This document shows, one piece after another, positions 10,659 to 21,694 of a DNA stretch of 64,000 bases (positions are counted from its first letter, which is position 1; every line of letters starts with the position of its first letter). Source of the DNA: Cladophialophora immunda. Lineage: Eukaryota > Ascomycota > Eurotiomycetes > Chaetothyriales > Herpotrichiellaceae. Below the pieces are notes generated by a model. That model was not told where the DNA came from and did no database searches. It was given only the letters and a program-made list of their open reading frames with translations. The stretch covers positions 1,572,485 through 1,636,484 of the forward strand of contig NW_015622542.1 in assembly GCF_000835495.1 (NCBI RefSeq), written 5' to 3'. The position numbers and the translations under genes were made by a program.

Positions 10659-12563
10659 ATGTTGGCACTCAAGTCCATGAGGCTGCCTTATTCTATCGCG
10701 GACCCCTGGCACGCGACAAAAGCAAAAGTCCAACTCCCGTCAGAGGTCATAGATTTAATCGCTGAGCTGCTCTATGAGAGTAGTTGCCGGCAATTGAGCT
10801 CGCTTTTACCCTTTTCTCTCGTTGCACGCCACTTTCGAAAATCGGCATTGCCCTTCCTGTTCGGAACCGTGTCCCACGTTGTCCGTGATCGACTGGACCA
10901 ACGGAAACACGAGCTTCTTCGTTGCCTCCTCGATGATCACCATCTCCTTGGCTATGTCCACACACTGCATGTACAACGCCCGCTGGAAATACCAGATTTT
11001 AAATCTCCGGACAACGCGGCCTCTGCAGATAGTCGCGAGCATTATTACTCTGACCTTGGCGAAATTCGTGACAGTCTGCCGTTCATGCATCGGCTTCACC
11101 GTATCAGGTATGTACTTGCGATAGGGGTTTGTCTTTTCAAAAAACTTATCGGGCGTGACCTTTTTTGCTTACCGGCTTCAAATCGTGTATGAAGCTAATG
11201 GTGTCCCAGACTGGACTGCTCTGCGGCTGCAGCATACGAGGTGATAAAAATGCTTCCGCATGATCAGCGATATGAAGTTATCATTGACCATCTCTACACA
11301 TCTTCGCCCTGGCCAGACCTGATTCAAGCCACCACTGCTATGGTTTCTCTTGCTCAGCGCCATCAGCTCGCCCTGGGCGCGTTCGGTGCACCTCCCTTCA
11401 AATACCCTGAGCCCGATCAATCCACCTACGATGCGATAGCAAAAGCCACTGCTGTAGATCTACACATAGACTGGCTGCTGCGACACTCGAGTGCAGATGA
11501 GTCGGAGACGCCACATATAAAGGAGGGCCCCTCATGGACCGAGCTACGATTGAATATCACACGAGCCTTCACCTTCCCTCCCCGGTCGCCAGAAAGTTTG
11601 ATTTCATCCGTGATTCCGTGGGCGAATCTTCAGAGACTCTCCATTGAATGGGGTTTAACTGTGCCCATCAACGATTTCATGTATCTGAGTGCTCCTCGGC
11701 TCCTCCATCTCCAGGCCTTGCGCATCCGTGCGAATCACCCACGGGACTATCATCCAGGATGTAGCTATGGAGAACCTCCCGTCTTATTGTTTGAAGATGA
11801 TCTGCGTAACGCTTTCGCAATCGACTTCACACAGATGTCAGAGTTGCGAGAGCTGGAAGTCGATGGGATATGCAACCACATCCCCATAACAGATCTTGTG
11901 GGCCCCAAGCTTCGCCGCCTCCGGCTGCATTGTGAGGATTCTTGGTCGTCGGTCTACAGCAAGCAGAGCCAGCGTAGCTCCACTGACATTATGACGGCGG
12001 CGAAACTGGCACCCAAACTTGAGCGGCTGGAGTTGGACATAGGCTATATCGAGCATTTGTGGCACCCTACAGCAATCCCCGGGGTGGATGTGCATGTGGA
12101 ACAATATGCTTTTCTGAACGCACTCGCCAAGTTCCAGCACTTGCGATTCCTCCGCCTATTCCCACCCTTCATAGCCAGCTCCAGCCTGCGCACCGAGGGG
12201 AGGGTGCAACATTGCGTTCCGGTCTCCGACACTCAGGCGGTCCGCATCTTCGATCAATTGCGCGGAGAGTGCCACTCCTTACAACTGCTATCCATCGCTG
12301 CAGCCCCATCCTTTGTCGACATTGACACCATGTATTGGCAGGTCACACAACAAGGCGATCAGACCGTCCTGACGACCGGCCACAGGTCGCGAAATTACAA
12401 ACACTGCCAAACCTGGGTTGGACACCGGCGGATGCGGAGCGAAATCAAGCGATTCAACACGCCGCAGATATACCTACCAGATTCTGATGGCTGGATGCTT
12501 ACGAGAAACGATCTTCATGATGTCCGTCAGGCTCCTCCTGGGGTGAGGTGGTGGGGTGATTAA
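10659..12563 (+). CDS. F-box-like protein of unknown function
   Basis: Exons 10659-11107 and 11210-12563 give 600 residues. The intron starts GTATGT and ends CCCAG; the join restores an Arg codon. Residues about 25-75 (LPSEVIDLIAELL, then SLVARHFRKSALPFLF) have the shape of an F-box-like motif, a three-helix SCF-ubiquitin-ligase adaptor segment that binds Skp1. The remainder, with leucine-rich stretches such as LRRLRLHCED and LERLELDIGY, reads like the divergent repeats of fungal F-box proteins whose targets are unknown. No transmembrane segment or signal peptide is visible. It shares its strand with the nuclease gene 180 bp upstream. The family is large and fast evolving, so no partner can be proposed. 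Confidence 0.65.
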
Positions 12564-13414
12564 ATGGCTGCATCCCCAAAAGTATTGAAATCCCCCAAAT
12601 GACTCTACGTTCAATCAGATCGCCCATGGACCTTTTCAAATTTCCTTTTCGGGACTGGAATCGAGAGCCTTCTGAATGGCACAGAATACCGCCACCACGT
12701 TCAGGCCTCACGCCTCACCTAGTCGATTTTGGATATATTCATTCCTAGTTTTCCCGCCATGTCTACTACCAGCGTTCTGTCGGCCTATCGCGCGGTGGAT
12801 ATAACTTGAGTCTACCACAAGGCTGGACACAGGCCAAGAACAGCAAGGCTTTGTCATCAAGACCTCTGAGACGCGGAATTGTGCTCTTCCTTAGGTCACA
12901 TGTCGCATCATGTGGTATCCGATCTCGAGATTAATCAAAATATCTAGTTGGTCGCTCAGATGCCAGCCACAACCATAGCTAGAAGGTCCGATTTGAGCTA
13001 TAATACCTTCTACGGGTTTTGGACCACACGGAGATTGTTTGCTTCACGAATGGGTATCGACTGCAGGTCGATCCCGACCCTATATGTCAAAAGTTACAGC
13101 TTTGGTGTTTCTCGGCGTCAAAAATTTCAGACATTAATAAGGAAACCGAGATGGAGGGCTTACCTCCGCCTCGCACTGTCTACAGTTGTCTTTACCTTCA
13201 TCTTCTTATGTCGTGTTCCTGGCAATATTCACTAGACCGCTGGCTCCAGTACGGAGGAGATTCTCGCAGCTGTCTCCCTCTGTGTATCGCGATCACGCGC
13301 TACTAGATAGCATGTTTTTGCGCAGTGTGATTTCTTTTTGCTGATATTCTGCTCGAGCGCTTTCGGTGAAGTACGAATGAAGAGATTCTTTGAGCACAGA
13401 CCGACAACGGCCTC
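12564..13414. other. Intergenic between convergent genes
   Basis: AT-richer than its surroundings, with only short frames without motifs. It should contain the 3' ends of the F-box-like gene and of the CxxC protein gene. Nothing else is seen. Confidence 0.5.
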
Positions 13415-14978
13415 TCAGTCCCATGCTCCGGGCATCGCTCTGGGCACTGTACCAGCGGCCTTGCAAGTCTCGCAAATCCGATCCATACGACCTCGCTCAT
13501 TCTCACCCTCGCGACTATGTGCACCCGACTCGCGCCTTGCCCCCCAATCAGACACGTCCACACCACATCTCTCACATGCTCGGTCCAGAACACTCCTATC
13601 GAATGAGCTGCTTCCGTTCTCGTCGACTCTCGTGCTGGCGGGAATGACACGGCTTGGGAAGACGAAATTTCCAGCCTTGGAACGCGAGGTAAAGAAACCC
13701 GAAAGCTCTTTGAAGAAGGGAGTTCTTGCCGGGGCAATGTCTTGAGAAGGCAGTGGAGTATGCTTTTGTGCTGGACCGCATGATCCGGCAGGGGCGAGAA
13801 AAGACTTTGCGGTGGAAGATCTTCGAAAAGGATTTATCGCTTTTGTGGTTGAGAAGCTGCGTCGGATACGACTTTTGGAGGAGGATCGCGATCTACTGGC
13901 GTCACCTGATGGTGGCGTGGCTAAACGCTGAGAAGGGGAGGCACTTGATTGTGTCAAAGTTGGGATTTGGAGTTCTTGATAGTTCGAGGGCTCTGCGGAA
14001 GGATGATCGACCGAGTGAAGGTGGGAGGCATTCATTGACTTCTGCGATGGTATGGGCAGGCGTCCCGACAAATCTGCTTCAGACAGATGTGAAATTTTCG
14101 AACGAGATACCGCTTCCGGAACCCCAGCAGCCTGTGGAGGCGTTGCGAATGGCGTGGAAGATGTTGTGCCTTGCTTCTGCAGTGGACTTTCGTGCTGAAT
14201 TGACCATGGATGATATGGTGGAATTGATTCTGACTGTCTGTACGAAGGCAGAAGAGTCATCCATGTGGGATGCATTCGATGTCTTTGATTTGCAGGCCCG
14301 AGCTTGTTGGCGCTTGGATTCAGCGGGTCCGTCAATGATATTCTCGAGGATGCTCCATCCAATAGTCCTTTGGGAGGCGTGACGCTGTCTGAGCCTTTCC
14401 TCGGAGCTCTAACATGTTGCTCAAGCTTCGTGATGGATTCTGGCTGGTCGATACAACGGGAACAGACTGGCGGGTCCTTGACCATCATGCCATGCCTGTG
14501 CGGTTCACAGTTGCAATCAAGGTAGGGAGGAGGGCGCAGAGGAGACTGATGGGCCGTCAGCGGGTTCTGGCAGCCATGGGCGTGTCCATCTCTGCCATAC
14601 TGCGCAGATGAGGCAAGAGAAGCAACTCCAATGCCACTAGCACCATCCGAAATTCACCGCGTCAGTCTTTCGAAACACGACCTCTCCACAGCGCCAACAG
14701 ATACTCATGTTGTATATCCATGTCCAACAATCGGCACATACAATGCGACCTTCCAGGCCAAAGGTATGTGGCAACGAGTTTTGCCCAGTCCAGCAGACGG
14801 TACAAAGGAATGCAGAGGATGGCTCAGACGTGGGCTCAGGCCTTTTCCGCGGCTTGGGCGGTGCCGGAAGAGGTGGGGGTGAAAAGAGGGTGCTGGATAT
14901 GGATCGAAAGGATGATAGCGATATGTCGGGATTCGATAAGGACCTTGAAGGAGCGAACGTGTTCTGCGGGTATGCCAT
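13415..14978 (-). CDS. Serine-rich protein with CxxC motifs at both ends
   Basis: I join 14978-14658 and 14599-13415 across a 58-nt intron (GTGAAT...CTGCGCAG with a pyrimidine-rich tract), giving 501 residues in one frame. The N-terminal third has clustered CxxC pairs (CTVC, CADC, CWRC, then CSRC after the splice) typical of structural zinc binding, LIM- or treble-clef-like in spacing but not matching a named family. The middle (about 150-430) is Ser/Pro/Arg-rich and probably disordered. The C-terminus has two more pairs, CERC and CETC. Function is unknown. A scaffold or signalling role would fit a disordered chain with zinc knots at both ends, but that is inference. Without the intron the two halves would be called as separate genes. 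Confidence 0.6.
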
Positions 14979-15177
14979 GAAGCGAAAGGCATGCGGTTCG
15001 AGTGGGAGGACGAGTGGTTGAACTGGAAAGGAAAGAAGAGAGCCTGAGTTGAGCCTGTCAGGTCAGAACATGGGAAGTTGCTCTTTCCACCTTCCATTTA
15101 CACGACGACAAGCAGACTGGCCTCCATCAATATACGATTTGACAACAGAAATCCCAGCTCCCGATGAGCTTATCACT

Positions 15178-15790
15178 CTATGCTCTCCAATAACTCCTCA
15201 CCAACCAAGCTGCATAAGAACTCATCCCAACCACGAAACCCAGGGTTCCAAAGTAGCCAACCGGTCTCCCCCAGCCCATCGAGTCTTTCGCCCTCAAACC
15301 GAACTCTACATGCGCAATCCTGAAAAACAGCAGCGCAGCCAGTGAACCCGTCAGTGCCAGTGTGTTTCCACCATTCATCTCAACAAAGGACGCAACAAGG
15401 AGAGCAAAGGGCACATTCTCGACGAAGTTGGCGTGGCAACGGGTACTGACGAGAAGATCCTTGTTGTAGTCGGGTCCTGTTGATGGCTTGCTGGGGTCGG
15501 GTTTTGAGGTGGTGGATTGACTCTTGTCTGCGGTCTCGGTTCCCATCATGGTATTGCACGACACACGGACTGCGCTCACACGAAGGTTGAGTAGGGCGTA
15601 GTAAGCAGCGAATGCTAATGGTCCTCGTTAGCCAGTGGACTCATTGTGCATGGATGATGGGTGAGATGTACCTGGAGCAAACGTGGCTGTCACAGGAAGT
15701 ATTTGAGAGAGGGGGGTTTCTGCTGTTGTCCATTTTATCAGTTGAGAGATACTTCAATAGAAGCCACATAAACTCACTGGGCAGCGACAT
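15178..15790 (-). CDS. MAPEG family membrane protein
   Basis: Exons 15790-15778, 15722-15672 and 15614-15178 give 166 residues. The first exon codes only four residues and part of a fifth (MSLP then T). Splicing restores the family start VTATFAPAFAAYYALLNLRV. The middle has RCHANFVENVPFALLV and the end has FRIAHVEFGLRAKDS, both recognisable MAPEG signatures, and four hydrophobic segments fit the four-helix MAPEG fold. Members are microsomal glutathione transferases or eicosanoid enzymes; fungal ones are usually of unknown substrate. A polar insert (about 45-70, rich in Ser, Thr, Lys, Pro) between helices one and two is longer than in typical members. The family is trimeric in membranes. Confidence 0.8.
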
Positions 15791-16237
15791 ATCGGCTTCA
15801 GTGTTGTTGACCGAGTAAAAGTTCAGAAGACCGGGAGATTAAGCGTTGCGACTCTGATGAATGCTTTCGGGTTGTAGTCGGGTCTCCAAGTGAGATGGCA
15901 CACATATATAGGTGTGTACTCCGAAACATGGTGAGCAGCAGCTTGATGGCATCATGGCCGTGAAGAGCCCTCACCTCCACTGCGTTCTGGTCGATTTCTC
16001 AAACTAACCAAGCGAGCGTCATTCGTGTAATGTGCTAGTGTGACGGTGTTTCTAGATTGAGTTCCCACACACTTTCCTGATCCAGCGTGTGCAGAGCCCG
16101 AGTCAGCGCCACAACCGCACAAGCGCATCTAAGCCCCCCAATGATTTGGAAAAAGATGATGCGGCGGGCTCACCAGGAATTGAAGGTGAGCAGTCCCACT
16201 CTACTCGCCAACTCTCTCGCACTCACCGATATCACAC
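15791..16237. other. Intergenic
   Basis: Upstream of the MAPEG gene. A plus-strand frame opening at 16089 lacks any family signal and overlaps the minus-strand candidate gene. No other feature is seen. Confidence 0.4.
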
Positions 16238-16659
16238 CTACCTTATACTGACTACACGCAACTTCCCCTTCTGCACGACCATGTCCGAATTCCAGATCCA
16301 GCCGCGGCGCAGATGCACACGGAAGCCTCCTTCGGTAAACATGGGCTCCCTTGGTGCGGCATTTAGATCGACCCGTTCTCGATGCTTGCAGTCGTTAATG
16401 CGCCGGATCGCAGCGGTCACCACACTGCGTCGCTCACAAACTGTCATGCTCGAGCATGCCTCTGCAGACTTCCCCGTGCTCCACTGTGCGTGGATACGCT
16501 CAAGAGAGGAGTTGTCCACGAGAAATATGGCGTGCTTTTTGACTATTCTGGAACCGGGGCACGCCTCTAGGATTCTGTTGGAATGCCTTCAATTTGACCA
16601 GTTTCCCGTATTTACCCTGGGACTGCCTCATAATATCCCTCTGGTACTGCTTGCGACAT
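16238..16659 (-). CDS. Possible small gene, unknown function
   Basis: Exons 16659-16616 and 16574-16238 give 126 residues if a 41-nt intron (GTAAAT...CAACAG) is removed, which joins two frames without a stop. The product begins MSQAVPEGYYEAVP and continues with HAIFLVDNSSLERIHAQW. Composition is protein-like, but I recognise no family. The intron is at the short end for fungi, an alternative in-frame start lies upstream at 16797, and an AG|GTAGGT at the stop could splice onward. No homologue comes to mind, so this is only a candidate. Confidence 0.3.
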
Positions 16660-16918
16660 GTAAGTCTGTCTCGTTCGGTCAACCATAACCTTCAGCATTT
16701 CCTTCTTACCCCTGGTGGTCGACAAGCTTCCATCATTTCCTATGTCACTCCCGTCATGTGAAAGCATCGACCAAGTCTCTTGACAACTATCCACCATGGT
16801 TTACGTATCTCGACATGCAACGGCTTCGACCTGGTTCAGACGCTGCTCAAGTTGAAGGACGGAAGGACCTCGTCCCCCGGCAAGCCTCACAGCACAGTTT
16901 TCCCCTTCATCTCAACTT

Positions 16919-17468
16919 CTACGCAGATTCCACTCTCTGCCACTTCACCACCGCCCAAGCCTGAGTTCCATCCTGGGCGTCGGTTAGGAAGATCAAGAGA
17001 AGAAAAGTTTCGGTCACTCACCTCGAGCACAATCGGATCAACGGGCCTGAGGACCTTGAAAGCCTCACCATTTTCTTCCAAAAATTCTACTCTGCGCGTT
17101 TGGAACCCTCCGACTCGGGTAGGATCACTGGCGATTTCCACCTTTGTCTTCCAAAACAGACCCTTGTCGTCTTTGAATAGCTCCATATACCCGCAGTACA
17201 TGCTCAGCCCGCGAGCCACATTCGCGATTTCAGCGTCACTTCGTTTGGCCCATGGCACGTCTGACTCGGAGTATTTCATCCGATCTGGCGTCGCTAGGTG
17301 GGCTGCCAGATACCCGTTGCGGCTGAGGTAACTTCTCCCCATTGGATTGTTCCCATGGGGTCGTGCCACAAGCTTTGCACTCGGTGACGGTCCGTCATAA
17401 ATTTCGTATGAGATGCATTTCCAACCACCGGTCAAGTGGTCGCGGTACTCATGCCAAAGGTCCGACAT
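16919..17468 (-). CDS. Lipocalin-like domain protein
   Basis: Exons 17468-17022 and 16972-16919 give 166 residues. The short last exon adds a closing beta-strand, DGTQAWAVVKWQRVE, which is the expected end of the fold; without the 49-nt intron the frame would run on into unrelated sequence. Segments LTGGWKCISYEIYD at the start and RSDAEIANVARGLSMYCGY in the middle match the small fungal lipocalin-like proteins often found in metabolic clusters. Relatives bind small hydrophobic molecules or act as isomerases or cyclases, but no catalytic residue can be assigned here. There is no signal peptide. It shares a 532-bp divergent promoter with the beta-hydroxyacid dehydrogenase gene, which suggests co-expression. 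Confidence 0.75.
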
Positions 17469-18000
17469 TTTGAAGGGCTACTAGCGTGGAGGTTCTGTTA
17501 GAGAGCAAACGGTCAATATCCACGAATTCGGAGATCTGGAGATACCGTAACACAGAGTGAGCATTGCTGTCTCATGGAAGAGACACCCTTGTCTTGAAAA
17601 ATATGAAACGGCCGGCCCATCCGTCAGGTGTTTGTGGAAGAGACCTGATCTCACACATCTTTCAGCATTGGACAGCCGAACTACCGAACTGCCGAATGGC
17701 CGTAACTATGCTAGCCGGGTTGTTGGGTATGCTGTTGATCCAAGCTGCGTTGATCTTCCAGGTTGTAGCCTCCCTGACGAAGTTGCAACCTGATCCAAGG
17801 TCGATGAGCTCGGCTGACTTCTGCCCGATTCTTCCGCGGATATCGATTCGGTCTCGGTACTCACATCGAAGATGAAACCGGTGCGTCTACTAGCAGTGGC
17901 ACACGATGCAACAAATATATCAACAAAGCGGTGAGATCAATTGTATTTCGTAAGTAGAAACGAGCTCTTACGCGTCGAGATTGTTTCCCATCCAAAAGCA
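17469..18000. other. Divergent promoter region
   Basis: Lies between the lipocalin-like gene (minus) and the beta-hydroxyacid dehydrogenase gene (plus). No convincing coding signal is seen, so it is read as a shared bidirectional promoter. Confidence 0.5.
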
Positions 18001-19317
18001 ATGCCATCAGCATCTCAAAATGAAGAGCCTCAGGCGATGCAGAGGGAGACCTACGGCTTCATTGGTATTGGAAGAATGGGGTTTCCCATGGCCCTCAACC
18101 TCCGGGCCAAAATGCCAGCTGCGTCAAAGCTAGTCGTGTGTGATGTCAACAAAGCGCGTGTGGAAGACTTCCTCGAGCAGGCTCGGCTGCTTGGTACTAC
18201 GGAGGCTGCCTCGTCGCCCAAGGAAGTTGCTGAACAATGTGTAAGTCCGTCGAGGAGGGATACTTCGATTTATTGGTCAGGCTGCGCTACCCGAGCACGT
18301 CGTGTGCTGATGGTGTGTCAAACCAGAATATCATCATCACCTCGTTGCCTCCTGGCAAGCCGATTGTGCAAGTGTTCACCGATCCATCCACGAGTATCGT
18401 GGCGGCCAAAGTCGGCGATGGATCCAAGCTGGTCATCGACACTTCTACCATGGACGTCCAGAGTTCGTTGAAGGTCGCCAAACAAATCGTCGGCTCCGGG
18501 TTTGGGGATTTTGTCGACTGTCCGGTTTCGGGCGGTATGGAGTTTGCTAAGAGAGGTGAACTGAGTGCTATGATCGGCGGCTCGAAGGAACTTTTCGATC
18601 GAGTGCGACCAATCGTTCTGACCTTTTCGGACGGCAACCATATCTATCACTGTGGACCTCCCGGCGCTGGGCTCGCAGCTAAGATCATCAACAACTACAT
18701 TGCATCCATTAGCTATGTGGCTTTGTGCGAAGGTACTTTCGAGCAGTCCCCTCAACACCCAGACCCAACCCTGCAGTAACCTCAGCTGACCTTACGAAGG
18801 AATGAATACTGGCGTCCGATTTGGTCTTGATCCCAAGGTCCTCACTGGTGAGAAGTGCCTAGAGCTGCTTGTGCTCTCGACGTTTGTCGCCGCTGGTCCT
18901 CTGACTGACAATCCCAGATGTCATCAACGCTAGCAGTGGCATGTGTTGGAATTCATTGCATATGTCTCCCATCAAGGGAGTGCAACCCACGTCATCAGCC
19001 AGTCGAGATTTCAAAGGCGGCCCTGACGGGGGTCCAGGGTTCGACCTGGCTATTGAGAGCACAGAGATGACTGTCGATCTGATGTCTCAAGTAAATGCCA
19101 AGTCTGTGATGGCGGATGTTATGAGAGATATTTGGAAGCGTGCGGCCAGTACGTGCAGAAATCATTTGTTTTTCGGAAATATTTGCTGACCCTTCTACCT
19201 CCGCCATCAGATAGTCCGTTGTGTCAGGGAAAGGAGTACAGGAGCCTGTATAAGCTCTTTTCAGAGGAGGATGGACGCGCAATTGAGAACGGCAGGCCAG
19301 AACGACCTGCCACGTGA
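18001..19317 (+). CDS. 3-hydroxyisobutyrate dehydrogenase-like beta-hydroxyacid dehydrogenase
   Basis: Five exons (18001-18240, 18327-18732, 18800-18847, 18918-19148, 19211-19317) code 343 residues. The NAD(P)-binding Rossmann motif GFIGIGRMGFPMA is at residues 19-31, the substrate loop DCPVSGGMEFAKRGEL follows, and the catalytic Lys is about residue 199 in GAGLAAKIINNYI. The helical C-terminal domain contains DPKVLTDVINASSGMCW. The family oxidises 3-hydroxyisobutyrate, tartronate semialdehyde and other beta-hydroxyacids. A short N-terminal stretch of 17 residues is not a clear mitochondrial presequence, so a cytosolic location and a role beyond valine breakdown are possible. It stands in a row with the Ldh2-like dehydrogenase, a regulator, a hydrolase and an exporter, which favours a pathway-specific role. 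Confidence 0.88.
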
Positions 19318-19750
19318 AATAAATAGGAAGGAAAATAAGTAGTTATGTGATTCACACATCGTCGCAAACTGTGGTTCGGCAAGGGACAGAAAATCATGTC
19401 CTTGAGTCTTCTAAATCAGTCGACCGTCGTAAGAACCCAGACTGGCTTCTTCATGGCAGACGTAAGTTCTACAGCTGGAGTTGAAAGCGTAATGGACCCT
19501 TAACGTAGGTCTCTGTGATCTGTACCCATCAGGTTGATCGCGGAGGTGTGAGAACAATGGATTAACAGAAGTACCGGAAACAACCGATGAGCCGGTACTA
19601 CTAGACGGAGTGACGTTCCAAGCAGGATATATACCGGTTCCAAATGGGCGATAGATCATAGGTTTACCTACCACTCTCACTGCCTCGCATGTTAAGTCGC
19701 CTTTTAGCTATTCAGTCCCGGCAACACTTAGTACCCCCTTCTTCTCAAAT
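19318..19750. other. Intergenic / promoter of the Ldh2-like gene
   Basis: No coding signal is seen. It sits between two plus-strand dehydrogenase genes and should carry the terminator of one and the promoter of the next. Confidence 0.5.
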
Positions 19751-20898
19751 ATGGAGCACTCGGCCGAGGACGTGGCCGTGGTCCGGCTCTCAATCTCAGA
19801 GGCGTCCCAGATCTGCCAGACAGCTCTCGAAAAGGCCGGATACTCCGCCGGCGATGCGGCTATGATCACCGAGCATCTGGTCGACGCGGAGCTCCGAGGC
19901 GGTCCTTTCGCGGGCCTGGCGCGGGCGCTCAGCATCATCGAACAGCTCCAGGGTTCGCAGCCCCGATCTTCCCAGGACATTGAGGTGGTCCGGGAGGGCG
20001 CGGCGTTCGTCCGGCTGGACGGCCACGACGCCGTGGGGTACATGGTCGCGCACCGGGCGACGGAGCTGGCGATCGCCAAGGCCAAGACGTCCGGCGTCGC
20101 GGTCGTGGGCGCGCACAACTTCTGGTACAGCGGCAACCTGGCGCACTACGCCGAGATGGCGACGCGGCAGGACCTGGTGTGCGTGCTGGCGTCGAACACG
20201 TCGCCGCTGGTCGCCCCCCAGGGCGCCGTCGAGGCCCGCTTCGGCACGAACCCCGTCTGCATCGGGTTCCCGACCGCCCGCGTCGACCGGCCCGTCATCT
20301 GGGACGTCGGGACGAGCAACGTCATGCACGCGCAGATCGTGCGGGCGCAGAGACTGGGGATCGCGTTGCCGGAGGGCGCCGCGTACGGCAAGGATGGCCG
20401 GCCGAGTACGTATGGCCCGTTTGACGGCCGATTTGAGACGTTCCGAGAAACCAGGCTAATCGATCGTCCATGGCGATGGCGGTATTATCAGCGACCGACC
20501 CGGCCGCCGCTCTCGAGGGCGCGATGACGGTGTGGGGTGGCCATAAGGGGAGCGGCCTCGCGGTCATGGTCCAGCTCTTGGGCATGGCGGCCGGCAGCAG
20601 CGCGGTGCCGGCGACCCTGAGCGGCTTCGGCTTCCTGGCCTTGATGTTCGACCCGGCCGTGCTGCGGCCGCTCGACGAGGTGAAGAGGGAGGCCGAAGAG
20701 TACGGCGAGTTTCTCCGCTCCGCCCAGACGCTGCCCGGGGGCGAAGGGCGCGTGCGCATGCCGTTCGACGGCAGCTACGAACGCCGCAAGGCCGCGACGG
20801 AGCGGGGGTCGCTGGAGGTCCCCGTGATACTGGTGGAACAGCTCCGACAGCTCGGCTCTCAAGGTCGTGGTCATGGGCAGCAGGAGATACACGGATGA
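19751..20898 (+). CDS. Ldh2/malate-type NAD(P)-dependent oxidoreductase
   Basis: Exons 19751-20405 and 20492-20898 give 353 residues; the join restores GRPTTDPAAALEGAM, a typical family segment. Motifs in order are EHLVDAELRG, HNFWYSGNLAHYAEMA, NTSPLVAPQGAVEARFG and VWGGHKGSGLAVMVQLLG. This is the Ldh2/YlbC fold, distinct from ordinary lactate and malate dehydrogenases, whose members reduce 2-keto acids, diketogulonate, ureidoglycolate or cyclic imines such as piperideine-2-carboxylate. The substrate here is unknown. The coding region is strikingly GC-rich (nearly every third position in 19980-20340 is G or C) compared with both flanks, which could be a strong codon preference or signal a different history. 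No targeting peptide is visible. Confidence 0.88.
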
Positions 20899-21694
20899 AG
20901 GAGCGCATCCAGTTAACAGCAGAAGCAGAGGCTTCTCTCTCTATTTACTATATAGCAGCGCTGGCCCGAATCAGTGAGCGGTACGTAAGTTGCAGAAAAT
21001 CAAGCGCTGTCGGGCCAGCCTTACCATATCGCTCGCTGCTCGGACAACGCTACTCCGCCACAGTCCACGGTCAAGCTGTAGGTGGCATCAGACGTTCGTT
21101 GCTTGGGAGTCAGCCTCGACGCGGTCTCCGGGGCGGGTTTCGTCGGAATGTGCTTGGAAGTTCGCCATCTGCGCAGCCTGACCCTGCACGGCGTCCGCGT
21201 TGAGCAATGAGCACACCAAACATCGCGGCATGGAGGTCGTTGACTTCAAACCAATCAGAGTGGCCGGCAATTCGGGCTCGGCTCGATCCTGCTCTATTTG
21301 ACCTCGGCAGTATTCATTATAGGCAACACCCCTTCGCGGAGGGTTGTCGAAGGGAGCCAGTAGACTGAACGACGCGAGAGTTCTCCGACCCAGTCCAGAT
21401 GAAGTTGAACCATGTGGCTCACAAGAGGCTGTTAGTCAGCAGTTCGAGCGCCATTTTCTTATAAGCATTAGCATATCCTGTTACTAGGCACAGCTATTTC
21501 AGCATGAGAACGCCGTTTTTTTTTTCCACCGGGGAATTTTGCTTGTACACTTTGTAGATCAGCGGCCGACCGTGATATCCATCCTCACAAAACGGCACGA
21601 CGAGAGATCCCCTCATTCAAGTCCAGATTATTCTCTCATACAGATTTGTTTTTGTTGTTGTTGTTTCGAATAGGCGGGTGCAGACACGACCGTC
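20899..21694. other. Intergenic with simple T-rich tracts
   Basis: Between convergent genes. It contains a T run near 21520 and a TTG-rich tract near 21650-21665. No gene is seen. Confidence 0.5.

Noticed and set aside
16089..16688. Plus-strand frame of 199 codons
   Set aside because: Arg/Ser-rich, no family resemblance, and it overlaps a better supported minus-strand candidate.
19796..20329. Minus-strand frame opposite the Ldh2-like gene
   Set aside because: Antisense shadow of a GC-rich coding region, no motif.
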